Shown: in pieces, positions 25,915 through 34,732 of the stretch | How positions within the stretch are numbered: position 1 is the first letter of the stretch | Layout: each line of letters begins with the position of its first letter | DNA from: VAZQ01 sp035263865 | GTDB lineage: Bacteria; Pseudomonadota; Alphaproteobacteria; Rhizobiales; Xanthobacteraceae | Reading direction: 5' to 3' | Length of the DNA: 64,000 nucleotides | NCBI GenBank assembly: GCA_035263865.1 | Contig: DATFQX010000052.1 | Coordinates: 1 to 64,000, forward strand | Notes under the pieces: model-generated | The model's database searches: none | What the model was told of the DNA's origin: nothing | Seen by the model: only the letters and a program-made list of their open reading frames with translations | Translations under genes and position numbers: made by a program

Positions 25915-27005
25915 CGACGCTGCTGCCAGTCAACATACGCGCTCATGCCGGGTCGCAGCTCCGGTACCTTTTCGACGGGATAAGCGCGGATCGAAAACGT
26001 CCTCAGATCGAAATCGCCGGTGGCGCGGGTCGCGCGCCAGCTCGCATATTCGCCCTTAGTGGCGATCAGCTTGACCTCGACAGTGATGCGTCGATCGCTC
26101 AATGCAGGAATGCGCACCTCGAAGCGATCGCCGAGTTTGAGGGTCCTGACGAGATCCTCGCGCAGGTCGAAGTGGACCCATAGGTCGTTGAGATCGATCA
26201 GCGTCACCAGCGGCACGCCCGGCGAGATGTATTCGCCCGGCTCCACGTTGCGTTTGTAAACCTGCGAGGCCACCGGCGCGTAAACCACCATCTGGTCGAT
26301 GATCGACTGCACCGCCTCGATGTCGGCAACCGCCTTTTGCACGTTGGCGACGGCGATCTCGTGCTCCTCTTTCGTGTATCCGTTGACCGCCTGCTCATAG
26401 GCGGATTGGGCCTGATCCACGGCGCGCTGGCTTTCGTGCAGGGAGTCGGTCGCCTGGTCGAGGCGGGCCTGCGGGGCATTGCCGTGCTCGGCCAGCTGGC
26501 TAACGCGGTCATAGGTCTTCTGTGCCAGAACCACACTCGCTTGCGCGCGCTCGAGCGCCGCCTTGCGCGCGGCGATCACCTCGGCGCGCGTACCGGCATT
26601 GATGTTCGCGAGCTGCGCTTCGGCCACGAGCTTGGCGGCCACCGCCTGCTTGTGCTTGGCAATCGTCTCGGGGTTATCGATCTTGACCAGCACCGCCCCG
26701 GCCGCGACGTCCTGACCGCGCTCGACCGGAATCTCTCCAACGCGCCCGTCCACTCGCGCCGCGATGTCGAACCGCGTCGCGTCCACCTCGCCCTGCACGA
26801 GCAGCGGTTGGGGTCGCACCAGAAACCAGATAGACAGGCCGGCGATCGCGAAAATCACACAGCCGACGATGATGGAGGGAGCCCGATCCGGGCGCGGTTG
26901 TTTGTCCACGGACTGCTTTTTCCCCGGCGGTTGCTCGCGCGGCTTAGCAACGCTCGGAGTCGCTTCGTTCATTTTAGGTTCAGCCGCGTTGCTCGACATT
27001 GCCAT
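25911..27005 (-). CDS. HlyD/EmrA-family membrane-fusion protein
   Basis: A 364-residue adaptor. A basic, Pro-rich cytoplasmic N-terminus (about 42 residues) is followed by one helix (IIVGCVIFAIAGLSIWFLV), the first lipoyl half (FDIAARVDGRVGEIPVERGQDVAAG), a long coiled-coil hairpin (about 105-235) and the second half (VYAPVASQVYKRNVEPGEYISPG) plus a barrel (LRPGMSAYVDW). It differs from the adaptor at 22623-23597, so the transporter has two distinct adaptors. First gene of the operon; its stop overlaps the permease start as ATGA. An in-frame ATG six bases downstream is an alternative start. Confidence 0.88.
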   Translation of the reverse strand: MAMSSNAAEPKMNEATPSVAKPREQPPGKKQSVDKQPRPDRAPSIIVGCVIFAIAGLSIWFLVRPQPLLVQGEVDATRFDIAARVDGRVGEIPVERGQDVAAGAVLVKIDNPETIAKHKQAVAAKLVAEAQLANINAGTRAEVIAARKAALERAQASVVLAQKTYDRVSQLAEHGNAPQARLDQATDSLHESQRAVDQAQSAYEQAVNGYTKEEHEIAVANVQKAVADIEAVQSIIDQMVVYAPVASQVYKRNVEPGEYISPGVPLVTLIDLNDLWVHFDLREDLVRTLKLGDRFEVRIPALSDRRITVEVKLIATKGEYASWRATRATGDFDLRTFSIRAYPVEKVPELRPGMSAYVDWQQRR

Positions 27006-27032
27006 CGGGTTCGCCGGTAAAAGTCTTACCTT

Positions 27033-27066
27033 CTGACACTATCGTTTTGCTGACACTATCGTTTTG
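27033..27066. promoter_or_regulatory. Exact tandem duplication of a 17-bp site, candidate operator
   Basis: The word CTGACACTATCGTTTTG occurs twice back to back (27033-27049 and 27050-27066), ending 28 bp before the ATG of the minus-strand adaptor gene. Two identical sites at helical spacing of 17 bp next to an efflux operon suggest repressor binding (inference, as for TetR-type control of transporter genes). No regulator gene is adjacent. Confidence 0.6.
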
Positions 27067-27278
27067 CGCCGTTCGCGTCACGCAACGAGCGCGGATGTTC
27101 CCGCAAGTATCTTTACGCGCTATGATGGCGCGGGAGAGGCAAGAGATCATCGCGAGTTCCCGCGTGCGACATGGTGCAGAAATGCAATAACGACTATGCT
27201 CCGCGGGCTAGCTGACGGGCTTGATCTTGGCCGACGCTGCACCCGCCAGGACAAGTCCCCGCATTCGGAGAGGCAGCA

Positions 27279-28301
27279 TTGAGCGCCCCCCGCTGGATTA
27301 CCGAGTCAGACGTCGTTCAGTTGATGGACCTGGGCGACGCGATCGACGCACTGACGCGCGGCCTGCGCGAGGAGGCGGCGGGGTCGGCGCGCAACATGGA
27401 GAAAACCGCGGCGCACTGGGGCAAGAGCAGCAACATGCACGCGATCGGCGCGGTTTTCGAAGGCGCCAGCGTGTTTGGAACCAAGACCTGGGGGAACACG
27501 CCAGAAGGGGGGTCTACGCCGCTGCTCATCTTGTGGAATGCAATCAGCGCCAAGCTCTGGGCCATCATCGAGGCGCGCGCGCTGGGACAGATGCGAACCG
27601 GCGCCATGTCGGCCATCGCCACCCAATGGATGAGCGATCGCGACGCCGATGATTTCGCTATCATTGGCAGCGGCAAGCAGGCGCTGACGCAGGTCGCGGC
27701 GGTGGCGGCAGTTCGCCCGTTGCGGCGCGTCCGCGTCTTCAGTCCTACGCCCGCAAAGTGCACCGCTTTCGCAGACAAGCTGCGAAGCACTTTTCCCGGT
27801 ACCGAAATCAGAGTGGCGGACGACGCGGCGCATGCGGCCGACAGCGCATCCATCATTACCTTGATCACCCGCGCCCGGGAGCCAGTGCTCACCTCGTCCA
27901 TGGTCGCGCGCGGCGCGCACGTGAACGCGGCCGGGGCCATCACCAAGGAGCGCAGGGAATTCGCGCAGGATCTGTTTCCGCGCGCGACGCTGGTCGCTGT
28001 CGATACGCTGCCGGGAACCCGTCAGCTCAGCGCCGAGTTTATCGATTGGTACGACGGCAAGTGCGGCGGCGACTGGACGCGCGTGCAGCCGATCTCGGCG
28101 ATCGTCGCCGCCGGCAAGCCGCGCCCGGGGACCACGGACGTGTCGCTGTTCAAGCCGATGGGAATGGGGGTTTCCGACGTGTCGCTCGGGATCGAGATCG
28201 TCCGGCGCGCGGAAGCATCCGGCATCGGCCGCACCATGCCGGATCCAGGATTCGGCGTCCCTCGGATTTCCACTGCTTCGAGACAGGAGTCTGCAGCATG
28301 A
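27279..28301 (+). CDS. Ornithine cyclodeaminase/mu-crystallin family protein
   Basis: A 340-residue NAD(P)-dependent oxidoreductase-fold protein. The substrate domain contains GTKTWGNTPEGG and LWAIIEARALGQMRTGAMSA, and the Rossmann part begins DFAIIGSGKQALTQ. Members act as ornithine cyclodeaminases, alanine or N-methyl-amino-acid dehydrogenases or ketimine reductases; the exact reaction is unknown. The start is TTG with GGAGAGG close upstream. Its stop overlaps the next gene as ATGA. First gene of a five-gene operon of catabolic enzymes. Confidence 0.85.
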   Translation: MSAPRWITESDVVQLMDLGDAIDALTRGLREEAAGSARNMEKTAAHWGKSSNMHAIGAVFEGASVFGTKTWGNTPEGGSTPLLILWNAISAKLWAIIEARALGQMRTGAMSAIATQWMSDRDADDFAIIGSGKQALTQVAAVAAVRPLRRVRVFSPTPAKCTAFADKLRSTFPGTEIRVADDAAHAADSASIITLITRAREPVLTSSMVARGAHVNAAGAITKERREFAQDLFPRATLVAVDTLPGTRQLSAEFIDWYDGKCGGDWTRVQPISAIVAAGKPRPGTTDVSLFKPMGMGVSDVSLGIEIVRRAEASGIGRTMPDPGFGVPRISTASRQESAA

Positions 28302-29401
28302 CCCAAGCCATTCTTCGCGACATCAGCGGCGCGGCCGCGTCACTGTCGCTCGATCTCTGGGAGCCGGTCATCATCACCGGCGAACAAATCGACGCTGAGG
28401 TCGAGCGCTTGGCCTTGCTTGCGCGCCCGGCCAATGGGCGGCGCGAAACGATGATCAGCCATCCGCGCGCGAGCGCGCCGGGCAACGGCTTCACCCCCGG
28501 CATCGGCGTCGTACTGAGCGTGCTCAAGCCCGGAGAAGTCACGGCGCCGATACGGCACAACTCGACGCAAGTGAACTTCTGCATCAGGGGTTCCGGTTGT
28601 GCGGAGATCGGCCACACGCAAGTGCGCTACGGGAAGTACGACGTCTGGAACACACCCTCGTTCCGGACCTATAGACACCGCAACGAAGGCGACGACCTTC
28701 AGGTGCGGCTCACTTATTCCAACGCGCCACTGCTCGAAATGCTCAACATCCACATCGTCGAAGAAAATCCAAAGTCGGCGGCGGAGCCGGAACACGCAAA
28801 CGCCGGTGAGGAGCGCGAGGACCCGCGCCGCAAGAGCCCGTACGGTATGGTGCGGCTCGACAACGGGTCGCAACTGATGCCCTACGAAATGTTGATCAAC
28901 CCGCCCACGGTCGGGTCGAATGTGCTGCATTGGCCCTGGCCGCAGGTGAAAAAGCATCTCGACAAATTGGAGTCGCTCGGAAAGAGCTATATCGGCCGCC
29001 GCTTGTATATGATGTACAATCCAATGACCGGACGCACGAACGGCTGCACACCCTCGTTCTTCGCCACCATCACCATTCGGCCGCCGAAGATCGTCGATCG
29101 CCCGCACCGGCACAGCTCAGCCGCCATCAACTACTATTTCCATGGGCGCGGGCGCAGCACCGTGGAAGGCAAGGTGTACGAATGGAAAGCGGGGGATCTG
29201 ATGCTTTCCGCGCCCGGATGGGGCGTACACAACCATGCTTCGTACGATGAGCCTGTCTACGAGCTCACCGTGCAAGATCAGCCGCTCAACATCTACATGG
29301 AGTCATTGCTGTGGCAGGAAGACCTCAAGCATCCTGCCGCAGTGCTGGGCTCCGAGGCCGGTTTTGACACCAACCGCGCCCAGATCGCGGCCGCCGAATA
29401 A
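28298..29401 (+). CDS. Gentisate 1,2-dioxygenase-like bicupin protein
   Basis: A 367-residue protein with two cupin domains, resembling gentisate/1-hydroxy-2-naphthoate/salicylate dioxygenases. In the first cupin (about 85-135) TQVNFCIRGSGCAEIG is seen; the second (about 265-335) holds the likely Fe(II) site in PHRHSSAAINYYFHGRG and the later VHNH. These enzymes open aromatic rings between a carboxyl and an adjacent hydroxyl. Unusually long insertion (about 155-190, charged) between the domains. The ATG is inside the overlap with the preceding stop. Confidence 0.8.
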   Translation: MTQAILRDISGAAASLSLDLWEPVIITGEQIDAEVERLALLARPANGRRETMISHPRASAPGNGFTPGIGVVLSVLKPGEVTAPIRHNSTQVNFCIRGSGCAEIGHTQVRYGKYDVWNTPSFRTYRHRNEGDDLQVRLTYSNAPLLEMLNIHIVEENPKSAAEPEHANAGEEREDPRRKSPYGMVRLDNGSQLMPYEMLINPPTVGSNVLHWPWPQVKKHLDKLESLGKSYIGRRLYMMYNPMTGRTNGCTPSFFATITIRPPKIVDRPHRHSSAAINYYFHGRGRSTVEGKVYEWKAGDLMLSAPGWGVHNHASYDEPVYELTVQDQPLNIYMESLLWQEDLKHPAAVLGSEAGFDTNRAQIAAAE

Positions 29402-29406
29402 CAGCA

Positions 29407-30498
29407 ATGGCGTCGTGGGGGCGTTTGCGCAGGCTGCTTGATCGGGGGCGATCGGACGCGCCGGCCGCGGCATCGCGCGGCGCCGCGTTGAACGTCCAAG
29501 TCGAGCCGAGCGGCATCGCCTCGGTCCACCTCACGCTCGCGGTCGTCGATTACGAGCACGTGCGCGAGATCGCGCAAGGGAACGTTCGCGCCGACGGCAT
29601 CACGCTCACCCCGCTCATTTTTCCTTCGATCGAGGAGATCACCTTTCGCTTCACCAAGAACCTCGAATGGGACGTGTCTGAGCTATCGTTCGGAAAGTAC
29701 ATTTCGCTGACCTCGCAGGGCCCCGCGCCGATGGTTGCGATCCCGGTGTTTCCCTCGCGCGTGCATCGGCATTCCGCGATCTACGTGCGCGCCGATCGCG
29801 GCATCAAGACTGCCAAACATCTCGAGGGCTGTGCGGTTGGCATTCCCGAATGGGCGCAGACCGCGGGCATCTACGTGCGCGGATTTCTGGCGGAGGAGTA
29901 CGGGGTCGACTTGAGCAAAATTCGCTGGCTGCAGGCCGGCGTCAACGAGCCTGGCCGCACCGAGAAGGTCGCGCTGAAGCTGCCTCCCGGCATCCGCTAC
30001 GAGGCGCGCCCCGACACCAGCCTCTCGGCTATGCTTGCGAGCGGCGAAATTGATGCCGTCATTTCCGCCCGCGCGCCCGAGGCGGAAAACGACCGCGTCG
30101 TGCGGTTGTTCGCGGACTATCGCGCCGAGGAGGCGCGCTTCTTCAAGAAGACCGGTATTTTTCCGATCATGCATTTGATCGCGATACGGCGCACCGTGCT
30201 CGAACAGCATCCCTGGATCGCGATGAACCTGTTCAAAATGTTCGAAGAGGCCAAGCGCCGGTGCTTCAACCGGCTGCGCGACTTCACCTGCGCGCGCATC
30301 CCTCTGCCCTGGGCGGCGGCGATTGCCGAGGAGATCGCGGCTGGCTTCGGGCCCGATCCCTATCCCTATGGCATCGAGGAGAGCCGACCCACGATCGAGG
30401 CATTTTGCCGCTACGCGCACGACCAGGGCGTGAGCCACGGCCGCATGACGGTGGAGGATCTTTTTCCGCCCGAGGTGCGGACCGTGGCGAGGGTTTGA
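29407..30498 (+). CDS. 4,5-dihydroxyphthalate decarboxylase-like protein
   Basis: A 363-residue protein related to 4,5-dihydroxyphthalate decarboxylase, a family with a periplasmic-binding-protein-like fold but cytoplasmic enzymatic members. Features are LAVVDYEHVREIAQG near residue 45, PVFPSRVHRHSAIYV and the conserved GIPEWAQTAGIYVRGFLAEEYGV. There is no signal peptide: the first 35 residues are basic and non-hydrophobic, so it is expected inside the cell. Start is uncertain: the ATG lies 5 bp after the cupin stop without a clear ribosome site. With the preceding dioxygenase it suggests aromatic acid breakdown. Confidence 0.78.
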   Translation: MASWGRLRRLLDRGRSDAPAAASRGAALNVQVEPSGIASVHLTLAVVDYEHVREIAQGNVRADGITLTPLIFPSIEEITFRFTKNLEWDVSELSFGKYISLTSQGPAPMVAIPVFPSRVHRHSAIYVRADRGIKTAKHLEGCAVGIPEWAQTAGIYVRGFLAEEYGVDLSKIRWLQAGVNEPGRTEKVALKLPPGIRYEARPDTSLSAMLASGEIDAVISARAPEAENDRVVRLFADYRAEEARFFKKTGIFPIMHLIAIRRTVLEQHPWIAMNLFKMFEEAKRRCFNRLRDFTCARIPLPWAAAIAEEIAAGFGPDPYPYGIEESRPTIEAFCRYAHDQGVSHGRMTVEDLFPPEVRTVARV

Positions 30499-30546
30499 CT
30501 TTGTCGAGAAGTGAGCTGCTAGTTGCTAGTGAAAGAGGAGGACGCC

Positions 30547-30927
30547 ATGGCGACGAACGTCAAGCAGATGATGGAAGCCGCCAATGCCGCGGTGCCGCGG
30601 ATCACGTCGGCACAAGCGCGCGAGATGATCGCCAAGGGCAACACGCTCGTGGTCGACGTGCGCGACGCCCCGGAAGTCGAGAAGAGCGGCAAAGTTGCCG
30701 GTGCGGTCAACGTCTCGCGCGGCATGTTGGAATTTCGCGCCGATCCAGAATCGCCCTATCACGACAAGAATTTTGCCAAAGAAAAAACCGTCATCGTGTA
30801 TTGCGCTTCGGGCGGGCGCTCGGCGTTGAGCGGCAAGGTGCTCAAGGACATGGGCTACGAGCAGGTTTACAATCTCGGCGCCTTCAAGGATTGGGCCGAC
30901 GCCGGCGGCGCAATCGACAAGCCGTGA
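30547..30927 (+). CDS. Rhodanese-like sulfurtransferase
   Basis: A 126-residue single-domain rhodanese. The domain starts with ITSAQAREMIAKGNTLVVDVRD and has the active loop YCASGGRS, where Cys carries the persulfide, then LKDMGYEQVYNLGAFKDWADAG. GAGGAGG lies 6 bases before the ATG. Such proteins move sulfane sulfur or detoxify; the reason for its place between a decarboxylase-like protein and an SDR is not evident. Probably cytoplasmic. Confidence 0.9.
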   Translation: MATNVKQMMEAANAAVPRITSAQAREMIAKGNTLVVDVRDAPEVEKSGKVAGAVNVSRGMLEFRADPESPYHDKNFAKEKTVIVYCASGGRSALSGKVLKDMGYEQVYNLGAFKDWADAGGAIDKP

Positions 30928-30941
30928 GCGCGACGGGTCGC

Positions 30942-31736
30942 ATGACTGATCGGCTCAACGGGATCCATGCGCTCATTACCGGCGCTGCGAGCGGCATTGG
31001 CGCAGCCTGCGCTCGGCGCATGGCAGGCGAGGGCGCGCAATTGTTGCTGGCGGACGTCAACGGTGACGGCGCAAAGCAGCTCGGCGGCGAACTCAAGCAG
31101 GCATCAATCCAGGCGGACGTCACCCGTGCGGGCGACATCAAGCGGATGGTCGACGCGGCCTACGAGCGATGGGGCCGGCTCGACGTGCTGCTCAACAATG
31201 CGGGGATTGCCGAAATCCGGCCGCTGTTCGAGCTCAGCGAGGATGACTGGGACCGCATGCTCGGTGTCAATCTCCGTGCAGTCTTTTTCGTGCTGCAAGC
31301 TGCAGCCAAGCGCATGCGCGAGCAGACGCCGATTGCGGGTTCGGAGCTGCGCGGAAAATTGATCCAAACCGCATCGATCGCGTCCTATCGGGGCGGCCTC
31401 GCCAACATGCCCCATTATGCTGCCAGCAAAGCGGGCGTCGTCAGCGTCACGCGCACGGCGGCGCAGGTGCTCGCACCTTACCGGATCACGTCCAATTGCA
31501 TCTGCCCCGGCGCGGTCGACACGCCGATGTGGCGAAAGATCGACGCCGAATGGACCAAGCTCGAGGGTTGGCAAGTCGGGGAAGCGTGGAAGCGGCGAAC
31601 CTCGGTCATCCCGCTCGGCCGGCCGGAAACGGCCGAGGACGTAGCGGGCGTCGTGAGCTTTCTTGCCAGCCGCGATTCCGATTACATGACCGGCCAGGCA
31701 GTCAATGTCGATGGCGGCCTGGTGATGGGCAACTGA
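30942..31736 (+). CDS. Short-chain dehydrogenase/reductase (SDR)
   Basis: A 264-residue classical SDR. TGAASGIG (cofactor Gly motif, residues 12-19), NNAG, the Ser in TASIASYRGG and the YAASK catalytic pair are all present, and the C-terminus YMTGQAVNVDGG is typical of the FabG-like group. Asp at the end of strand 2 (LLADVN) favours NAD over NADP. It starts 14 bp after the rhodanese stop and is the last gene of the operon. It would oxidise an alcohol or reduce a ketone of the pathway. Confidence 0.93.
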   Translation: MTDRLNGIHALITGAASGIGAACARRMAGEGAQLLLADVNGDGAKQLGGELKQASIQADVTRAGDIKRMVDAAYERWGRLDVLLNNAGIAEIRPLFELSEDDWDRMLGVNLRAVFFVLQAAAKRMREQTPIAGSELRGKLIQTASIASYRGGLANMPHYAASKAGVVSVTRTAAQVLAPYRITSNCICPGAVDTPMWRKIDAEWTKLEGWQVGEAWKRRTSVIPLGRPETAEDVAGVVSFLASRDSDYMTGQAVNVDGGLVMGN

Positions 31737-31744
31737 ACTGGCCA

Positions 31745-32746
31745 TCAGTGCGTGCCCGTGAGGCCGGCCTTGCGCACGATCTCGCCCAGGCGGGCGATCT
31801 CGGCTTTCACGAACGTCCGCAAGTCATCCGGCGAAGGTGAGTCAACCGGGATCAGCCCCTGGCGCTGAATGAATTCTTCGTGCACGTCCGGTTCGCGTAG
31901 AACCGCGCGCAGGTCCGCGTGCAGCTTGTCGACGATCGGCCGCGGCGTCTTGGCCGGCGCCACCAGCATCCACCATGATGCTGCGTCGTATCCGGGCACC
32001 CCAATCTCGGCGAGCGGCGGCACATCCGCAATGGCGCCGATGCGCTCTTTCGTCGTCACGCCGAGCATGCGCACCTTGCCGCTATGGGCAAGTGGGAGCG
32101 CAAGCGGGATGGGCGATGTCATCATCGCAATATGGCCGCCGGCGAGATCGTTGAGCGCAGGCTGCATTCCTTTGTAAGGGACATGTTGCATCGGAATACC
32201 GAGCATCATCTTGAACAGCTCGCCGTTGAGGTGCTGGCCCGTTCCCGGTCCGGCCGAGCCGAACGACAGTCCTCCCTTGGTGGAACGCGCGAGCTTGATG
32301 AGATCGGCGATCGAATGGACCGGAAGGGCGGCGTTGACCAGCAGAACCTCGGGTGACCTGGCAATCTGCACGATCGGCATAAAATCGGTCAGCGGATCGT
32401 AAGGGAGATTTTTGTGCAAGGAGACGTTGGTCGCCAGCGTCGTGGTGGCCGCGGTCATCAGCGTGTACCCGTCCGGAGCCGCCTGCGCGACGAAGGCCGC
32501 GCCGGTGACCGAGCTCGCCCCCGGCCGGTTCTCGATCACGAAGGTTTGGCCATAAAGCCGCTCGAGCTTGCTGCCGATCAGCCGGGCAAGGATGCTGTAC
32601 ATGCCGCCGGGCGCGGAAGGCGCAACGATGGTGACCGTGCGGTTCGGATAATCTTGCGCCCGGACGGGCGAGGCCGCGAACAGAAGAAGGCCGATGATGA
32701 GCCCCCATATCGCCCGCTCTGCGGATCGGCTTGATGAGAGCAGCAT
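31745..32746 (-). CDS. Bug/TctC-family receptor
   Basis: A 333-residue periplasmic receptor. Its signal is Sec-like (RAIWGLIIGLLLFAASPVRAQ), unlike the Arg-rich signals of its neighbours. APSAPGGMYSILARL and IENRPGASSVTGAAF are the signature loops; QHVPYKGMQPALNDLAGGH follows the family. ATG 32746 is chosen because GGGAGAA sits 5 bases upstream; ATG 32758 is an alternative. Third gene of a three-Bug operon that converges on the SDR gene, leaving only 8 bp between the two stops. Confidence 0.9.
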   Translation of the reverse strand: MLLSSSRSAERAIWGLIIGLLLFAASPVRAQDYPNRTVTIVAPSAPGGMYSILARLIGSKLERLYGQTFVIENRPGASSVTGAAFVAQAAPDGYTLMTAATTTLATNVSLHKNLPYDPLTDFMPIVQIARSPEVLLVNAALPVHSIADLIKLARSTKGGLSFGSAGPGTGQHLNGELFKMMLGIPMQHVPYKGMQPALNDLAGGHIAMMTSPIPLALPLAHSGKVRMLGVTTKERIGAIADVPPLAEIGVPGYDAASWWMLVAPAKTPRPIVDKLHADLRAVLREPDVHEEFIQRQGLIPVDSPSPDDLRTFVKAEIARLGEIVRKAGLTGTH

Positions 32747-32760
32747 CGCTTCTCCCATCC

Positions 32761-33741
32761 TCACTGCGGCTTGATACCCGCGAACTTGATCACCTTCGTC
32801 CACTTGTCGATGTTTTCGGCGATGAATCTGGCAAACTCGTCCGGCGAATTCGGCGGCACCGCCACGGCACCGAGATCGACGAACCGCTGTTTGATATTCG
32901 GATCGAGCACCGCTGCATTGGTCTGCTTGTTGAGCGTCGCGATAATCTCAGGCGGCGTGCCCTTAGGCACGCCGAAACCGATCCAGCCGGCCGCCTCGTA
33001 GCCCTTGAGGAAGCTGTCGATCGTCGGCACGTCCGGCAGGAAGGACAGCGGCTCCGTCGTCGTCACCCCCAGCGGCCGGAGCTTTCCGCCTTTGATGTGC
33101 GGCAGCGAGGTCGGCGTAACGTCGAACATCACTTGCACCTGCCCGGCGACGAGATCGGTTACCGCGGGCGTCGATCCCTTGTAGGGGATGTGGGTGAGAT
33201 CCACGCCAGCCATGTACTTGAACAGCTCTCCCGCGATGTGCTGCGGGCCGCCGATCCCGGCCGAGGCCATGTTCAGCTTGCCGGGATTGGCTTTGGCATA
33301 GGCGATGAATTCGGGAATTGTCTTGGCCGGCACCGAGGGGTGAACCTCCATCACCAGGGGAACGCTCTCGACCTTCCCGACCGGCGCGATGTCGCGGACA
33401 AAATCAAAGCTGAGCTTCTCGTAGAGTGCCACGTTGATCGCGTTCTGCGAATTTACCAAGAGCAGTGTGTAGCCGTCGGGCGGCATGTGGGTGACGGCTT
33501 CGGTTGCGATGTTGCCGGCGGCGCCCGGCCGCACCTCGACGAGGAATTGCTGGCCGAGCTTTTCCAACAGGAATTGGGCGATCAGGCGCGCGACGATGTC
33601 GGACGCGCTACCCGCCGCTTGACCGACGATGATTTTCACCGGCCGCGACGGATAATTTTGCGCCCACGCGATGCCCGAGGGCGGCGCCAGTGCCGCCGCG
33701 CTTGCAGCCAGATGCAGAAAATTTCGACGGGAAAGGCTCAT
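32761..33741 (-). CDS. Bug/TctC-family receptor
   Basis: A 326-residue receptor with a twin-arginine-type signal (MSLSRRNFLHLAASAAALA). The mature protein starts QNYPSRPVKIIVGQAAGSASD, an unusual first loop with AAGSAS instead of PGG. VEVRPGAAGNIATEAV and THIPYKGSTPAVTDLVAGQ are family motifs. GGGGGAA lies 4 bases before the ATG. Middle gene of the operon, 13 bp after the preceding stop. The changed first loop may mean a different ligand (inference). Confidence 0.91.
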   Translation of the reverse strand: MSLSRRNFLHLAASAAALAPPSGIAWAQNYPSRPVKIIVGQAAGSASDIVARLIAQFLLEKLGQQFLVEVRPGAAGNIATEAVTHMPPDGYTLLLVNSQNAINVALYEKLSFDFVRDIAPVGKVESVPLVMEVHPSVPAKTIPEFIAYAKANPGKLNMASAGIGGPQHIAGELFKYMAGVDLTHIPYKGSTPAVTDLVAGQVQVMFDVTPTSLPHIKGGKLRPLGVTTTEPLSFLPDVPTIDSFLKGYEAAGWIGFGVPKGTPPEIIATLNKQTNAAVLDPNIKQRFVDLGAVAVPPNSPDEFARFIAENIDKWTKVIKFAGIKPQ

Positions 33742-33754
33742 TGTTTCCCCCAAC

Positions 33755-34732
33755 TTACTCCGGCTTGGCGCCGGAGAAGCGGACCACTTTGGCCCATTTC
33801 TCGGTTTCTTCGATGACAAGCTCGCCGAACTCTGCCGGCGAGCCAGAAAGCGGTGTGCCCCCCAAATCGGCGAGCCGCGCCTTGATGGCGGGATCGGCGA
33901 GCGCCGCGTTTATCTCCTTGTTGAGCTTGTCAATGATCTCGACTGGAGTGTTTTTCGGCGCACCAACGCCGTTCCATCCGCTTGCCTCGTAGCCCGGCAC
34001 GAATTCGCCCACGGTCGGTACATCGGGAACCGCCTCCGAGCGCGTCGTCGTGGTCACGGCCAGCCCTCGTAGCTTGCCAGCGCGGATGAACTCGATAGAC
34101 GGAAGCAGTGGTCCAAACATCACCTGCACTTGTCCGCTGCTCAGGTCGGTGAGCGCGGGCGACGCACCGCGGTACGGCACGTGAACCATCTTGACGCCGG
34201 CCATCATGTTGAACAATTCGCCCGAGAGATGCTGCGTGCTCCCGGTGCTGGTGGATGCGAACGTGACCTTTCCGGGATTGGCCTTCGCATAAGAAATGAA
34301 CTCCGGAACGGTTTTGGCCGGAAAAGACGGATTGACCTCCATGAGGTTGGGAAATCGGATGATGCCGGCGACCGGCGCGATATCTCTCACGAAATCGAAT
34401 TTGAGGTTTTCGTAGAGCGTTGCATTGACAGCATTGACCGCACCGGCCAGCAGAAGCGTATGCCCGTCGGGCGGGGCGCGAATCACCGCTTCGGTTGCGA
34501 TGTTGGTGCCCGCACCGGGCCTGTTCTCGACGATGAAGGGTTGGCCGAGCCGGTCCCCCAACCATTGCGCGATGAGCCGCGCGGTGATGTCGAACGCTCC
34601 GCCGGCGGCGAAGCCGACGATGATGCGCACCGGCCGGCTCGGATAGGCTTGCGCGGTTGCGACCCGCGTGATGCCCGGCAGCACGGCCGCGCTCGCCAAA
34701 AGGTGCAAGACTTTTCGGCGGGGAAGTTTCAT
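33755..34732 (-). CDS. Bug/TctC-family receptor
   Basis: A 325-residue receptor, first gene of the three-Bug operon. Signal MKLPRRKVLHLLASAAVLP with TAQ before the mature AYPSRPVRIIVGFAAGGAFD. VENRPGAGTNIATEAV and MVHVPYRGASPALTDLSSGQ are the typical segments. It resembles the protein at 12454-13428 throughout, including the C-terminal EETEKWAKVVRFSGAKPE. A longer in-frame extension to 34822 would hide the signal internally, so ATG 34732 is taken. Confidence 0.92.
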   Translation of the reverse strand: MKLPRRKVLHLLASAAVLPGITRVATAQAYPSRPVRIIVGFAAGGAFDITARLIAQWLGDRLGQPFIVENRPGAGTNIATEAVIRAPPDGHTLLLAGAVNAVNATLYENLKFDFVRDIAPVAGIIRFPNLMEVNPSFPAKTVPEFISYAKANPGKVTFASTSTGSTQHLSGELFNMMAGVKMVHVPYRGASPALTDLSSGQVQVMFGPLLPSIEFIRAGKLRGLAVTTTTRSEAVPDVPTVGEFVPGYEASGWNGVGAPKNTPVEIIDKLNKEINAALADPAIKARLADLGGTPLSGSPAEFGELVIEETEKWAKVVRFSGAKPE

